Shown here: piece by piece, positions 35,743 to 44,438 of the stretch | Numbering within the stretch: the first letter of the stretch is position 1 | Layout: every line of letters starts with the position of its first letter | NCBI RefSeq assembly: GCF_007858275.1 | Contig: NZ_VFEV01000032.1 | Coordinates: forward strand, 1-64,000 | Direction: 5' to 3' | Origin: Pseudomonas proteolytica | Lineage (GTDB): Bacteria > Pseudomonadota > Gammaproteobacteria > Pseudomonadales > Pseudomonadaceae | DNA length: 64,000 bases | Made by a program: the position numbers and the translations under genes | Notes under the pieces: model-generated | What the model was told of the DNA's origin: nothing | What the model saw: the letters and a program-made list of their open reading frames with translations, nothing else | Database searches by the model: none

Positions 35743-36585
35743 CATCGGTGGCAGGGTGCCCAGCAGGGACACCGCCGCCACAGCGGCCACGCCTAACAAC
35801 CATTCGAGCTTCACACTGGCTTGCAGTTGCCCCACGCGCTGCTGGCAATTGTTGATCCGCAGCCGATTGAGCAATGCCAGGCCCAGCATGCCCGCCACCA
35901 GCAGCACCTTGATCAACAGGATCAAGGCAAACCCGCTGAACAGTGGAGTCGGCCAGAACTGCCCAGTGAGCACACGGATATTGATCAGCCCGGTGACCAG
36001 CAAACCGGCTACCAACAGATAACCGACACCGCTGAAGCGCTGCAGGATTTTCTCCAGCGGGTACAGGGCCGCTTGACGCAGGATCAACACCAGCAGCAGC
36101 AACCCGCCAAGCCAGGCACCGACGCACAGCAGGTGCACCATCTGGTTGAGAATCAGCAATTGCCCGCTGAGGCCACTGAGCATCGCGCCGTGCCCCACGG
36201 GGGCCAGGGTAGCCAGCAGCAGCGCACTGAGGAGCAGACGCACGTGCTGCCAGGGTGTCAGCAGGCTCAGCACCAGCAAGCCACTGAGCAACAGATGCAG
36301 GCTCCAGACCTTGCCGAAGAACGTCTTGCCCAGCACCAACTGCACCGTCGCCAGATCCAGCGCCGCCAGTTCACTGCCGGCCATGCTGGCACTGATCAAC
36401 AGCAACCAGCTCACACCCGACCCCAGGGCCAGCCAGGCCAGCAGCGTGGTGATGCGTGACAACTGCCGATCCAGGGCCGGCCGCGGGCTTGTGCCTAATA
36501 ACCAGGGCCTGAATACACAGGCCCCGAACATCAGCAAAACCACCATGAAGTGCAGGAAACGGCACAGCACCAGCAGGGTTGCCAT
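35737..36585 (-). CDS. copD: CopD-family copper transport membrane protein
   Basis: 282 residues with about eight hydrophobic helices. The family-type residues include the His in RFLHFMVVLLMFGACVF, PVGHGAM and MVHLLCVGAWLGGLLLLV. CopD works with periplasmic CopC in copper uptake or handling. The gene follows copC with a 3-base gap. The last codons, MetLeu-stop, run into a REP sequence that supplies the TAG. Confidence 0.87.
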   Translation of the reverse strand: MATLLVLCRFLHFMVVLLMFGACVFRPWLLGTSPRPALDRQLSRITTLLAWLALGSGVSWLLLISASMAGSELAALDLATVQLVLGKTFFGKVWSLHLLLSGLLVLSLLTPWQHVRLLLSALLLATLAPVGHGAMLSGLSGQLLILNQMVHLLCVGAWLGGLLLLVLILRQAALYPLEKILQRFSGVGYLLVAGLLVTGLINIRVLTGQFWPTPLFSGFALILLIKVLLVAGMLGLALLNRLRINNCQQRVGQLQASVKLEWLLGVAAVAAVSLLGTLPPML

Positions 36586-36588
36586 GGG

Positions 36589-36954
36589 TTATTGGCCGAC
36601 CTTGAAGCTGTAATTGCCTGCGCTTTTGTGGGTGTCGACCGAGACGGCTTGCCACTCGACCTTATAGGTGCCAGCGGCCAACGGTGCGGCAGGGGTCACA
36701 ACCAGGGTTTTCTTGTCGGCGTCTGGAGTTTCCAGGCCCTTGATCGCCACTTCGGTGCCGTCCTTGCTCAGGGAGACCTTGGTGAACGTGGCCTCGACAC
36801 CTTCGGAGAACACCAGGCGCAGGTCGGCGGGCGCGGCGACGGTGCTGTCGGCGGCCGGCGCAGTGCTTTTCAGGTGGGCATGGGCAAAGGCGGCCGAAGC
36901 CCCCAGCAGCGAGGCCAGCAAGGTCACCGTAGTCAGGGTTTTCTTGATCAACAT
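36589..36954 (-). CDS. copC: CopC periplasmic copper-binding protein
   Basis: 121 residues. A signal peptide ends GASAAFA, leaving mature HAHLKSTAPAADS, whose N-terminal histidine is the typical Cu(II) ligand. The C-terminal DTHKSAGNYSFKV supplies the other histidine. The methionine-rich Cu(I) loop of classical plasmid CopC is not seen, so a Cu(II)-only type is likely. It is cotranscribed with copD. Confidence 0.9.
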   Translation of the reverse strand: MLIKKTLTTVTLLASLLGASAAFAHAHLKSTAPAADSTVAAPADLRLVFSEGVEATFTKVSLSKDGTEVAIKGLETPDADKKTLVVTPAAPLAAGTYKVEWQAVSVDTHKSAGNYSFKVGQ

Positions 36955-37069
36955 CGTGCACTACCTATCAATGGGAGAGGGGGGCAGTGTACGAAGTTTC
37001 CACTCAGGCTGTCGCCCCGATCTAGAGCGGATGGTAGTCTTCCAGGCATGTCGTTGTCAGGGAGCCCCT

Positions 37070-37690
37070 ATGGGCAATCACAAGATCGGTATCCGTCGGG
37101 TCAACGTCGAAAAGATTCTGCTGGCGGCTGAAAAGGTCTTCGCCGAGAAGGGCTATGGCAGCACCGCCATGGCCGACATTGCCGAACAGGCGCAACTGCC
37201 GCGCTCCAACCTGCATTACTACTTCAGCACCAAAAGCGAGTTGTACAGCGCGGTGTTGTTCGACCTGCTGGAGGTGTGGAAGCAGGACGCCCTGTGCTTC
37301 GAGATGTTCGATGACCCGCGCGTGGTCCTCAGCAGCTACATCCGGGCGAAGATGCAGCATTCGCGCAGCCGCCCGTATGGCTCGAAAGTCTGGGCCAACG
37401 AAATCATCCACGGCGCGCCGACCCTCGGCGAAGCGCTGGATGCGAGCCTGTACGACTGGGCCAAAATGAAGGAAGCGAAAATCCGCCAGTGGGTGGAAGA
37501 CAAACGCATCCTCGCGGTGGAACCGTCGAGCCTGCTGTATATGATCTGGGCCTCGACCCAGCACTATGCCGACTTTGATCACCAGGTGATGATCCTCAAC
37601 GATCATCAGGCGTTGTCGGACATGCAGTTCGAACGGGCGGTGCAGACGGTGACCAGTGTGATTTTGCGGGGGATTGGGTTGGAGCCATGA
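37070..37690 (+). CDS. TetR-family regulator, RutR-like, probable pyrimidine-catabolism regulator
   Basis: 206 residues. The N-terminal TetR helix-turn-helix reads FAEKGYGSTAMADIAEQAQLPRSNLHYYF, split by its turn. The C-terminal domain has YDWAKMKEAKIRQWVED and WASTQHYADFDHQV, features of the RutR/YcdC ligand-binding domain that senses uracil or thymine in E. coli. The ATG at 37070 follows AGGGAG by four bases. The gene converges on preA across a 274-base repeat region. The context suggests control of the pyrimidine genes, possibly through the palindrome at 42267-42296. Confidence 0.8.
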   Translation: MGNHKIGIRRVNVEKILLAAEKVFAEKGYGSTAMADIAEQAQLPRSNLHYYFSTKSELYSAVLFDLLEVWKQDALCFEMFDDPRVVLSSYIRAKMQHSRSRPYGSKVWANEIIHGAPTLGEALDASLYDWAKMKEAKIRQWVEDKRILAVEPSSLLYMIWASTQHYADFDHQVMILNDHQALSDMQFERAVQTVTSVILRGIGLEP

Positions 37691-37780
37691 GTTTGGGGTG
37701 TGGTTGAGGGCCTCATCGCGATTTAAAAGGCTAAACCGGTTGCGTGGGCTGTGGCCGTGAAAGGGCTCGCTGTGGTCAGG

Positions 37781-37945
37781 GGCTTGTTGTGGCGAGGGGG
37801 CTTGTTGTGGCGAGGGGGCTTGTCCCCCGTTGGGCTGCGCAGCAGCCCCAGTCAGTCTCACCTCGGCCTTTCAGACACACCGAGGTGACCGGTTTTGGGG
37901 CTGCTGCGCAGCCCAACGGGGGACAAGCCCCCTCGCCACAACGAG
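37781..37945. repeat. Large inverted repeat with nested hairpin and duplicated edge
   Basis: A stem of about 47 bases (37804-37850 against 37896-37942) contains GTTGTGGCGAGGGGGCTTG and GGGCTGCGCAGCAGCCC. Its loop holds another hairpin, CACCTCGG / CCGAGGTG. The left edge is tandemly duplicated (GGGGCTTGTTGTGGCGA twice, 37780-37816). The interval 37691-37964 holds no gene. Confidence 0.75.
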
Positions 37946-37964
37946 CCCCCTGGCAACAGATGGT

Positions 37965-39239
37965 TTACACCGCCTCTCGGTAGGGGTTGCGTGGATCCTG
38001 CGTCCAATTCAAGAACGGTTTGCCCGTGTCCATCGGCACCATCTCGATGCAGTCCGCCACCGGGCAGGTGATCTGGCACAGGTTGCAGCCCACGCATTCG
38101 TCGTCGATCACTTGGTACACATGGGTACCGTCCGCCTGCTTGAGGCTGGCAATCGCCTGGTGCGACGTGTCCTCGCAGGCAATATGGCAGCGTCCGCAGC
38201 CAATGCAGGCGGCCTGGTCGATCTTGGCGATCACTTGGTAGTTGATGTCCAGGTATTTCCAGTCCGTGGTATTGCCCACGGCGCGCCCGGAGAACTCCTG
38301 CAAGCTGCTGTAGCCCTGGCTGTCCATCCATCGCGACAGGCCATCCTTCATCTCGTCGACAATCCGAAAACCATGCAGCATCGCCGCCGTGCACACCTGC
38401 ACCGCGCCACAGCCCAGGGCCACGAATTCTGCGGCATCGCGCCAGTTGCCGATGCCGCCAATCCCGCAGATCGGCAGGCCCTGGGTCTGGGGATCGCGGG
38501 CGATCTCAGCGACCATGTTCAACGCAATCGGCTTGACCGCCGAACCGCAGTAGCCGCCGTGGGTGCTTTGGGTGCCGACGATCGGCAGGGCGACCATGCG
38601 CTCCAGGTCCACGCTGGTGATGGAGTTGATGGTGTTGATCAGTGATACCGCATCGGCGCCGCCGCGATAGGCGGCCCGGGCCGCCACGCGGATATCGGTG
38701 ATATTGGGCGTGAGCTTGACGATCACCGGCAGCGAACAATAGGTCTTGCACCAGCGCGTGACCTGTTCCACATATTCCGGTACCTGGCCCACTGCTGCGC
38801 CCATGCCGCGTTCGGGCATGCCGTGGGGGCAGCCGAAGTTCAGCTCGATGCCGTCGCAACCGGTGGCTTCGACTAACGGCAGGATGTTTTTCCAGGATTC
38901 TTCGACGCACGGCACCATCAACGACACGATCAGGGCGCGGTCCGGCCAGTCCTTCTTCACCTGGGTGATTTCCCGCAGGTTGATCTCCAGGGAACGGTCG
39001 GTGATCAGCTCGATATTGTTGATACCCAAGACTTCACGGTTGGCGCCAAAGTGTGCCGAATAACGGGACGAGACGTTGACGGCTGCCGGGTCCTCGCCAA
39101 GGGTTTTCCAGACCACGCCACCCCAGCCGGCCTCGAAGGCGCGCACCACGTTGTAGGCCTTGTCGGTGGGGGGCGCGGAGGCCAGCCAGAACGGGTTGGG
39201 GGCTTTGATGCCGGCGAACACAATCGATAGATCGGCCAT
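37965..39239 (-). CDS. preA: Dihydropyrimidine dehydrogenase catalytic subunit PreA (PydA)
   Basis: 424 residues. A DHOD-like FMN barrel (FAGIKAPNPFWLASAPPTD, the catalytic loop GCPHGMPERGMGAA, GIGGIGNWRDAAEF) is followed by two C-terminal [4Fe-4S] clusters, CIGCGRCHIAC and CVGCNLCQITC. With PreT it reduces uracil and thymine to dihydropyrimidines using NAD(P)H. Its ATG follows the preT stop with no spacer, and GGAGG lies at the end of preT, so the two are coupled. Confidence 0.93.
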   Translation of the reverse strand: MADLSIVFAGIKAPNPFWLASAPPTDKAYNVVRAFEAGWGGVVWKTLGEDPAAVNVSSRYSAHFGANREVLGINNIELITDRSLEINLREITQVKKDWPDRALIVSLMVPCVEESWKNILPLVEATGCDGIELNFGCPHGMPERGMGAAVGQVPEYVEQVTRWCKTYCSLPVIVKLTPNITDIRVAARAAYRGGADAVSLINTINSITSVDLERMVALPIVGTQSTHGGYCGSAVKPIALNMVAEIARDPQTQGLPICGIGGIGNWRDAAEFVALGCGAVQVCTAAMLHGFRIVDEMKDGLSRWMDSQGYSSLQEFSGRAVGNTTDWKYLDINYQVIAKIDQAACIGCGRCHIACEDTSHQAIASLKQADGTHVYQVIDDECVGCNLCQITCPVADCIEMVPMDTGKPFLNWTQDPRNPYREAV

Positions 39240-40607
39240 TTACGCAGCCTCCACATTGAGCATGAGTTGAGCGTGCATGGCCTCGGCGGCCAGCTTGCCG
39301 TGTTGCACGGCCTGGACGGTGAGGTCCTGCCCGAGGCTGACGCAGTCGCCACCGGCATACACCCCGGGGACACTGGTTTGCAGCTGCGCATCGACAAAGA
39401 TCCGCTCGCCCTGGCGTTGCAGTTGCTGGGCCAGTGGGTCATGCAAGGCCTGCTCGTCGAAGCCTTGGCCGATGGCCTTGAAGATGGCATCTGCCGCCAG
39501 CTCGAAGGTGTCGCCGGTGATGTGCAGGCGGCCGTTTTCCAGGCGCGTGCGGGCAAAGCGCATACCGCGCACCTGGCCTTGGTCGTCCAACAGCACGGTT
39601 TCGGGTTGGGCCCAGGTCAGCAGGCGTACCTGGTTGGCCTTGGCGATATCCTGCTCGTGATCGGTGGCGCCCATATCGGCGAGGCCACGGCGGTAGACCA
39701 GGTTGACGTCGCGCGCGCCCAGGCGGGCCATTTGCACGGCCATGTCGATGGCGGTGTTGCCGGCACCCAGCACGATGCAGCGGTCGGCCAGGGGCAGTTG
39801 GCTGAGGTCATCGGCCTGGCGCAGTTCGCGGATGTAGTCAGTGGCAGCGAGCAGGCCGGGGGCATCCTCGTGGGGCAGGCCCAGGTGTTTGCTGGCGGCC
39901 AGGCCCAGGCCGAGGAATACCGCATCAAATTGCTGGTGCAGGTCGCTCAGGCTCAGGTTGTCGCCCAGGCGTTGGCCGTGGCGGATTTCGATGCCGCCGA
40001 TCTGCAGGAGGAAATCCAGCTCCTTCTGGGCGAAGTCGTCCACCAGTTTGTATTTGGCGATCCCGTATTCATTGAGGCCACCGGCCTTGTCCCGGGCCTC
40101 GAAAATCACCACGTCATGCCCGTGCAAGGCACTGCGATGGGCACAGGACAAACCCGCTGGCCCGGCGCCCACCACCGCGATGCGTTTGCCAGTAGGGGCG
40201 GCGCGCTGGAAGGGGTGTTGGTCAAAGTGCGCGTTGTCTACGGCGTAGCGCTGCAGTAGGCCGATCAGTACCGGCGCGCATTCTTCGCTGTTGTTGCGCA
40301 CACAGGCTTGCTGGCAGAGGATTTCGGTCGGGCAGACCCGGGCACAACTGCCGCCCAGGATGTTGGCCGAGAGAATCTTCTGCGCCGCGCCCTGCACGTT
40401 GTCGGTGTGGATATTGCGGATGAACGATGGGATATCGATCTCGCTGGGGCATGCATTGACGCAGGGTGCGTCGTAGCAATACAGGCAGCGCGAGGCTTCA
40501 AGGTGCGCCTGGCGGGCGTTGAGCGGCGGTGCCAGGTCGGTGAAATGGCGGGCGAGGGTTGCGCCGTCTTCATGGGGGTGGGGAAGGTGGGTCAGGGTCT
40601 GGATCAC
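39240..40607 (-). CDS. preT: Dihydropyrimidine dehydrogenase flavin subunit PreT (PydX)
   Basis: 455 residues from a GTG at 40607, which has GAGG about eight bases upstream. The N-terminal Fe-S region has CLYCYDAPCVNACP and GSCARVCPTEILCQQACV. Two dinucleotide folds follow: AVVGAGPAGLSCAH for FAD and VLGAGNTAIDMAVQMARLGA for NAD(P). It is a GltD-like electron-input subunit for PreA. No upstream ATG in frame gives a better N-terminus. Confidence 0.92.
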   Translation of the reverse strand: MIQTLTHLPHPHEDGATLARHFTDLAPPLNARQAHLEASRCLYCYDAPCVNACPSEIDIPSFIRNIHTDNVQGAAQKILSANILGGSCARVCPTEILCQQACVRNNSEECAPVLIGLLQRYAVDNAHFDQHPFQRAAPTGKRIAVVGAGPAGLSCAHRSALHGHDVVIFEARDKAGGLNEYGIAKYKLVDDFAQKELDFLLQIGGIEIRHGQRLGDNLSLSDLHQQFDAVFLGLGLAASKHLGLPHEDAPGLLAATDYIRELRQADDLSQLPLADRCIVLGAGNTAIDMAVQMARLGARDVNLVYRRGLADMGATDHEQDIAKANQVRLLTWAQPETVLLDDQGQVRGMRFARTRLENGRLHITGDTFELAADAIFKAIGQGFDEQALHDPLAQQLQRQGERIFVDAQLQTSVPGVYAGGDCVSLGQDLTVQAVQHGKLAAEAMHAQLMLNVEAA

Positions 40608-40674
40608 GGTAGTGGCCTCACGGTTTTTTTTTTGCCTCTGGCGGGCATTGGTTTTTTTGTGGTTTGCACTGGCC

Positions 40675-40748
40675 TCATCGCGGGCAAGCCCGCTCCCACA
40701 TTTGACTGTGTGAACCCGATCAAGGGTGGGAGCTGGCTTGCCTGCGAT
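40675..40748. repeat. REP pair between preT and the hydantoinase gene
   Basis: CGCGGGCAAGCCCGCTCCCAC and GTGGGAGCTGGCTTGCCTGC are separated by about 25 bases. They lie in the 149-base space after the hydantoinase gene on the minus strand. A REP here may partly uncouple preT-preA from the upstream gene. Confidence 0.7.
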
Positions 40749-40756
40749 CGGCGATG

Positions 40757-42196
40757 TCAGCGTTTCACCGCGGCTGGCTTGGAATGCTCCGCACGCTTGC
40801 GCAACTGCTCGAACACCGCCGGATACGCAGGCCGCTCGACATAGCGCCCGGCACCACGCTCGGCGCGCAGATCGCCGTCGACCCACACCAGCTTGCCCTG
40901 GCTGATGGTGTGGCTGGGTACGCCACGTACGGTCTTGCCTTCGAAGATGTTGAAGTCCACCTGCTGATGGTGGGTCTTGGCCGAGATGGTCCGCGTGCCC
41001 TGGGGATCCCACAGCACCAGGTCGGCATCGGCACCGACACGGATCGCGCCCTTGCGCGGGTAGAGGTTGAAGATCTTTGCGGTGTTGGTGGAGGTCAGCG
41101 CGACAAACTCCTGCATCGACAGGCGCCCGGTGTTGACCCCTTCGTCCCACAGCAGCGCCATGCGGTCTTCGATGCCGGCGGTGCCATTGGGGATCTTGCT
41201 GAAGTCGTCACGCCCGGCGGCCTTTTGTTCGGCGCAGAAGCAGCAGTGATCGGTGGCGGTGGTGTGCAGGTTGCCTGATTGCAGGCCACGCCACAGAGCC
41301 TCTTGATGCCCGCGCGGGCGGAAGGGCGGGCTCATCACGTAGCCTGCGGCGGTTTGCCAGTCGGGGTGCTGGTACACGCTGTCGTCCAGCAGCAGGTGCC
41401 CGGCCAGGACTTCGCCATAGACCGCCTGGCCCTTGGCGCGGGCGTAGGTGATTTCGTCGAGGGCTTCCTGGGTGGACACGTGCACCAGGTACAGCGGCGT
41501 GCCGATGGTTTCGGCAATGCGGATCGCGCGGCTGGCGGCTTCGCCTTCCACTTGCGAAGGGCGCGACAGTGGGTGGGCCTCGGGGCCGGTGATGCCCTGG
41601 GCCAGCAGCTTGCGTTGCAGGTGATAGACCAGTTCGCCGTTCTCTGCGTGCACGGTGGGCACCGCGCCCAGTTCCAGACAGCGCTCGAAGCTGGCGACCA
41701 GGGTGTCGTCGGCGGCCATGATCGCGTTCTTGTAGGCCATGAAGTGCTTGAAGCTGTTGATGCCGTGATGGGTCACCAACTCGGCCATTTCCTCGCGGAC
41801 CTGTTCGCTCCACCAGGTAATCGCCACATGAAACCCGTAGTCGGCCGCCGACTTCTCGGCCCAGCCGCGCCACTGGTGAAAGGCCTCCATCAACGACTGC
41901 TGCGGGTTGGGAATCACGAAGTCGATGATCGATGTGGTCCCGCCCGCCAGGCCCGCTGCCGTGCCGCTGAAGAAGTCCTCGCTGGCCACCGTACCCATGA
42001 AGGGCAATTGCATGTGGGTATGGGGATCGATCCCGCCGGGCATCAAGTATTGGCCGCTGCCATCAAGTATCTCGGTGCCGGCGGGAACATCCAGGTTAGT
42101 GCCAATGGCGCGGATTAGAGCGTCTGCGCACAAGACATCGGCTTTATAACTTTCGTCATGGGTAACAACGGTAGCGCCACGGATCAACAGAGACAT
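40757..42196 (-). CDS. hydA: Dihydropyrimidinase / D-hydantoinase
   Basis: 479 residues of the amidohydrolase superfamily. The metal site is GGIDPHTHMQLPF, the bridging carboxylated lysine lies in SFKHFMAYK, and later metal ligands are HAENGE, LVHVSTQEAL and TATDHCCF. It opens dihydrouracil or dihydrothymine to the N-carbamoyl-beta-amino acid, the second step of the reductive pathway. It heads the minus-strand set hydA-preT-preA. A 30-bp palindrome lies 71-100 bases upstream of its start. Confidence 0.92.
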   Translation of the reverse strand: MSLLIRGATVVTHDESYKADVLCADALIRAIGTNLDVPAGTEILDGSGQYLMPGGIDPHTHMQLPFMGTVASEDFFSGTAAGLAGGTTSIIDFVIPNPQQSLMEAFHQWRGWAEKSAADYGFHVAITWWSEQVREEMAELVTHHGINSFKHFMAYKNAIMAADDTLVASFERCLELGAVPTVHAENGELVYHLQRKLLAQGITGPEAHPLSRPSQVEGEAASRAIRIAETIGTPLYLVHVSTQEALDEITYARAKGQAVYGEVLAGHLLLDDSVYQHPDWQTAAGYVMSPPFRPRGHQEALWRGLQSGNLHTTATDHCCFCAEQKAAGRDDFSKIPNGTAGIEDRMALLWDEGVNTGRLSMQEFVALTSTNTAKIFNLYPRKGAIRVGADADLVLWDPQGTRTISAKTHHQQVDFNIFEGKTVRGVPSHTISQGKLVWVDGDLRAERGAGRYVERPAYPAVFEQLRKRAEHSKPAAVKR

Positions 42197-42266
42197 GCCG
42201 AGTTCCTCAGAGGCTTGACCGGCTTATGCCAGTTCTAAGTGTTGTAGTGCAGCTCACGGTGCAAGA

Positions 42267-42296
42267 TCTATTCTTGTCACGGGTGACAGGAATAGA
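42267..42296. promoter_or_regulatory. 30-bp palindromic operator candidate upstream of hydA
   Basis: TCTATTCTTGTCAC, two bases GG, then GTGACAGGAATAGA make a 14-2-14 inverted repeat with one mismatch. The core TGTCAC-GG-GTGACA has TetR-type geometry. It lies in the divergent hydA / NCS1-transporter region and is a plausible site for the RutR-like regulator. Confidence 0.55.
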
Positions 42297-42795
42297 AACT
42301 AGCCCGAGTTTTTGGATTGATCAAGATTATTTTTTATAAGCTTATATATTTTATATCTTGTTGATTTATAACGATAAAAAATGGAAATCACCAAAATGTA
42401 GCACCCTCTCACCGTTTTGACGCACTTGACAGGTTCCCAATATGAGCAACATTTCCTATTGCAAATCAGACGCTTGAGAGTTGCCTCTTGACGGCGGGCA
42501 GTAATAAAAATAATTGTGTTGCACCAGATTGAGTCCTGATTGTTCGGGCAACTTCTGCGTTATTTGGCCTGAGTAGCGTTGAAAGTACCGTGGGACTTTT
42601 CGGTAGAAAAAATAAAGCTGATAAACATCAGCTAGTTATATAAGCGGTACGGACGGGGTGACGGCGTGCGGCACGGTAATTGAGTGCGCTGCCGGTTGGC
42701 CGGGTCCGTGATGTCATGTTCATGCGGGACTACGGCCATCCAGCGTCAAGCGCTGGATGAGCAACAATAATTTTAAAAAAAACCGTGGAGCGGCC
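42297..42795. other. AT-rich promoter region of the pyrimidine-transport genes
   Basis: Bases 42297-42660 are markedly AT-richer than the rest of the window, for example TTTTTTATAAGCTTATATAT near 42331-42350. No convincing gene is present. A near-consensus sigma-54 box lies at 42670-42683 (GGCACGGTAATTGA), but its -12 element reads GA instead of GC, so it is only noted. Confidence 0.4.
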
Positions 42796-44283
42796 ATGCA
42801 ACAGAACAGATCGCAAGTCATAGAGCGCGACGGCCTGTATGAACTCGACGCCGGCAGCGACGTCCTCGACAGCCCCCGTTACAACCACGATATGGCACCG
42901 ACCAAGGTGCACGAGCGAACCTGGAACAAGTGGCACATCACCGCGCTGTGGGTCGGCATGTCGATCTGCGTGCCGACCTACACCCTGGGCGGGGTGCTCA
43001 CCGCGTACTTCGGGTTGTCGGTGGGCGAGGCGCTGATGGCGATCCTGCTGGCCAATATCGTGGTGCTCATCCCCCTGACGCTTAACGCCTTTCCCGGCAC
43101 CAAGTACGGCATTCCGTTCCCGGTGCTGTTGCGCTCGTCCTTCGGCATTCTGGGCTCCAATGTGCCGTGCCTGATCCGCGCCCTGGTGGCCTGCGGCTGG
43201 TTCGGTATCCAGACCATGTTCGGCGGGCTGGCGATCCATTTGTTCCTCGGCTCGATTTTCGAGGGCTGGAAGAGCCTGGGCGGCACCGGTGAGGTGATCG
43301 GCTTCATGATCTTCTGGGTGCTGAACCTCTGGGTGGTGCTGCGTGGTGCCGAGTCGATCAAATGGCTGGAAACCCTGTCGGCGCCGCTGCTGGTGGCCGT
43401 GGGCATCGGCTTGCTGGTGTGGGCGTTGCCCAATGTGTCGCTCAGCGAATTGATGGCGATCCCGCCCAAGCGTCCCGAAGGCGCGAACCTGACGGGTTAC
43501 TTTATGGCCGGGCTGACGGCGATGGTCGGTTTCTGGGCCACCTTGTCGTTGAATATTCCCGACTTCAGCCGCTATGCCAAAAGCCAGAAGGACCAGATCC
43601 TGGGGCAGATTTTCGGCCTGCCGCTGACCATGTTCCTGTTCGCAGCCCTGGGCGTGATCATGACCGCCGCGTCGGTGAAACTGGTAGGCGTCAGCGTCTC
43701 CGACCCGGTGACCCTGATCGGGCATATCCAGAGCCCGGTGTGGGTGGCGGTGGCGATGGCGCTGATCATCATTGCCACGCTGTCGACCAACACCGCGGCG
43801 AATATTGTCTCGCCCACCAACGACTTCCAGAACATCGCGCCCAAGCTGATCAACCGCACCACGGCGGTGATTCTGACTGGCTTGGTGGGGCTGGCGCTGA
43901 TGGCCCATGAACTGCTGAAAAAGCTTGGCTTGATTGTTTCCGATGTCAGCCTGGAAACGGTCTATTCCAACTGGTTGCTCGGCTATTCGAGCCTGTTGGG
44001 GCCGATTGCCGGGATCATGGTGGTGGATTATTTCCTGATCCGCCGCCAGCAACTGAACCTGGCGGGGTTGTACCGCGATGACGTGTATCCGGCGTGGAAT
44101 GTGGCGGGATTTATCGCGTTTGGCGTGCCGGTGGTGCTGACCCTGTTGTCGCTGGGTAGCGATGCGTTCAGTTGGTTCTACAGCTATGGCTGGTTCACCG
44201 GATCGGCGCTGGGCGGGGTGTTGTATTACGGCCTGTGCAGCAAGCGCAAAACCAGCCCGGTCGCTGCCAAGACATCCCTGTAA
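42796..44283 (+). CDS. NCS1-family nucleobase:cation symporter
   Basis: 495 residues with about 12 helices. The NCS1 signatures include WIGMSICVPTYTLGGVL-like sequence at the start (WVGMSICVPTYTLGG), GIPFPVLLRSSFGILGSN, CGWFGIQTMFGG and the motif FWATLSLNIPDFSRYAKSQ. The ATG at 42796 follows GGAG by six bases. An in-frame ATG at 42757 lacks a ribosome-binding site. By position it imports uracil, thymine, dihydropyrimidines or hydantoins for the neighbouring pathway. The hydrolase gene follows after a REPIN. Confidence 0.88.
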   Translation: MQQNRSQVIERDGLYELDAGSDVLDSPRYNHDMAPTKVHERTWNKWHITALWVGMSICVPTYTLGGVLTAYFGLSVGEALMAILLANIVVLIPLTLNAFPGTKYGIPFPVLLRSSFGILGSNVPCLIRALVACGWFGIQTMFGGLAIHLFLGSIFEGWKSLGGTGEVIGFMIFWVLNLWVVLRGAESIKWLETLSAPLLVAVGIGLLVWALPNVSLSELMAIPPKRPEGANLTGYFMAGLTAMVGFWATLSLNIPDFSRYAKSQKDQILGQIFGLPLTMFLFAALGVIMTAASVKLVGVSVSDPVTLIGHIQSPVWVAVAMALIIIATLSTNTAANIVSPTNDFQNIAPKLINRTTAVILTGLVGLALMAHELLKKLGLIVSDVSLETVYSNWLLGYSSLLGPIAGIMVVDYFLIRRQQLNLAGLYRDDVYPAWNVAGFIAFGVPVVLTLLSLGSDAFSWFYSYGWFTGSALGGVLYYGLCSKRKTSPVAAKTSL

Positions 44284-44304
44284 GCGATGTGGAATGCAAT
44301 CAAC

Positions 44305-44394
44305 TGTGGGAGCGGGCTTGCTCGCGAAGGCGGTGGGTCAGTGATGGATATATTGACTGATACACCGCCTTCGCGAGCAAGCCCGCTCCCACAG
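44305..44394. repeat. REPIN between the transporter and hydrolase genes
   Basis: The arms GTGGGAGCGGGCTTGCTCGC and its inverted copy flank a loop with GTCAGTGATGGATATATTG. The copy is nearly perfect. It lies inside a likely operon. Confidence 0.85.
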
Positions 44395-44438
44395 TTGGAC
44401 CGCGTCAATCATAAGAAATATTGCCTGAGGAGATCACC

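Noticed and set aside
42409..42475. Short ORF near ATGAGCAACATTTCC in the AT-rich region
   Set aside because: It stops after 11 codons and has no ribosome-binding site.
42670..42683. Sigma-54 promoter before the NCS1 transporter gene
   Set aside because: The -24 part (GGCACG) fits but the -12 element reads GA instead of GC, so the match is too weak to call.
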